Below, one piece after another: positions 5,621-5,655 of a stretch of 5,655 nucleotides of DNA. A program made the position numbers and the translations under genes. Position 1 is the first letter of the stretch. The number at the start of each line of letters is the position of its first letter. The notes beneath the pieces were generated by a model. It ran no database searches. It was not told where the DNA came from and saw only the letters and a program-made list of their open reading frames with translations. This stretch comes from UBA4736 sp002404015. GTDB taxonomy: Bacteria > Chloroflexota > Dormibacteria > Dormibacterales > Dormibacteraceae. The DNA lies in assembly GCA_036747295.1 (NCBI GenBank), contig DAIOCN010000056.1:1-5655 (forward strand), written 5' to 3'.

Positions 5621-5655
5621 GTGGGTAGGCCCTATCGTGCGGGGGTTGCCGTCGG

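Overview
High-GC bacterial DNA of roughly 70% GC by eye, with strongly GC-biased third positions and long spurious antisense open frames. The genes have the look of a soil-type Actinobacterium, Chloroflexi-like or related lineage, but the lineage is inferred from base composition and protein style only.

Layout. Positions 1-682 hold no intact gene. They contain a short, relatively AT-rich patch (about 88-161) with four TTGAA/TTCAA half-sites spaced exactly 20 bp apart in alternating orientation. A minus-strand fragment (201-602) follows that keeps the C-terminal signature of an endonuclease/exonuclease/phosphatase (EEP) family protein but lacks its N-terminal domain. A complete plus-strand DJ-1/PfpI-family gene lies at 683-1369. 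Facing it, and read right to left, is a compact three-gene minus-strand operon: a mandelate racemase/muconate lactonizing enzyme-type enolase-superfamily protein (4346 to 3246), a 3-hydroxyisobutyrate-dehydrogenase-like NAD(P) oxidoreductase with an extra C-terminal domain (3197 to 2130), and a cyclase/kynurenine-formamidase-like metal hydrolase (2128 to 1478). The last two are 1 nt apart. Divergent from the operon is a HAD-superfamily hydrolase of the type II haloacid dehalogenase group (4468-5151). The right end carries a broken DDE transposase/integrase (5270-5620) that retains the helix-turn-helix region and the first catalytic Asp only.

How the genes may work together. Enolase-superfamily dehydratase/racemase, beta-hydroxyacid dehydrogenase and cyclase-type hydrolase are all common in catabolism of carboxylic and sugar acids, amides or lactones. 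Their tight minus-strand arrangement suggests one catabolic pathway with an unknown substrate. The HAD and DJ-1-like genes may be accessory enzymes or simply neighbours. The flanks (EEP fragment on the left, broken transposase on the right) suggest a rearranged, accessory-type region. I see no defence system, CRISPR array, RNA gene or clearly new multi-gene system. The most unusual items are the 20-bp phased half-site array, the duplicated C-terminal domain of the dehydrogenase, and active-site substitutions in the enolase-superfamily, HAD and DJ-1-like proteins.
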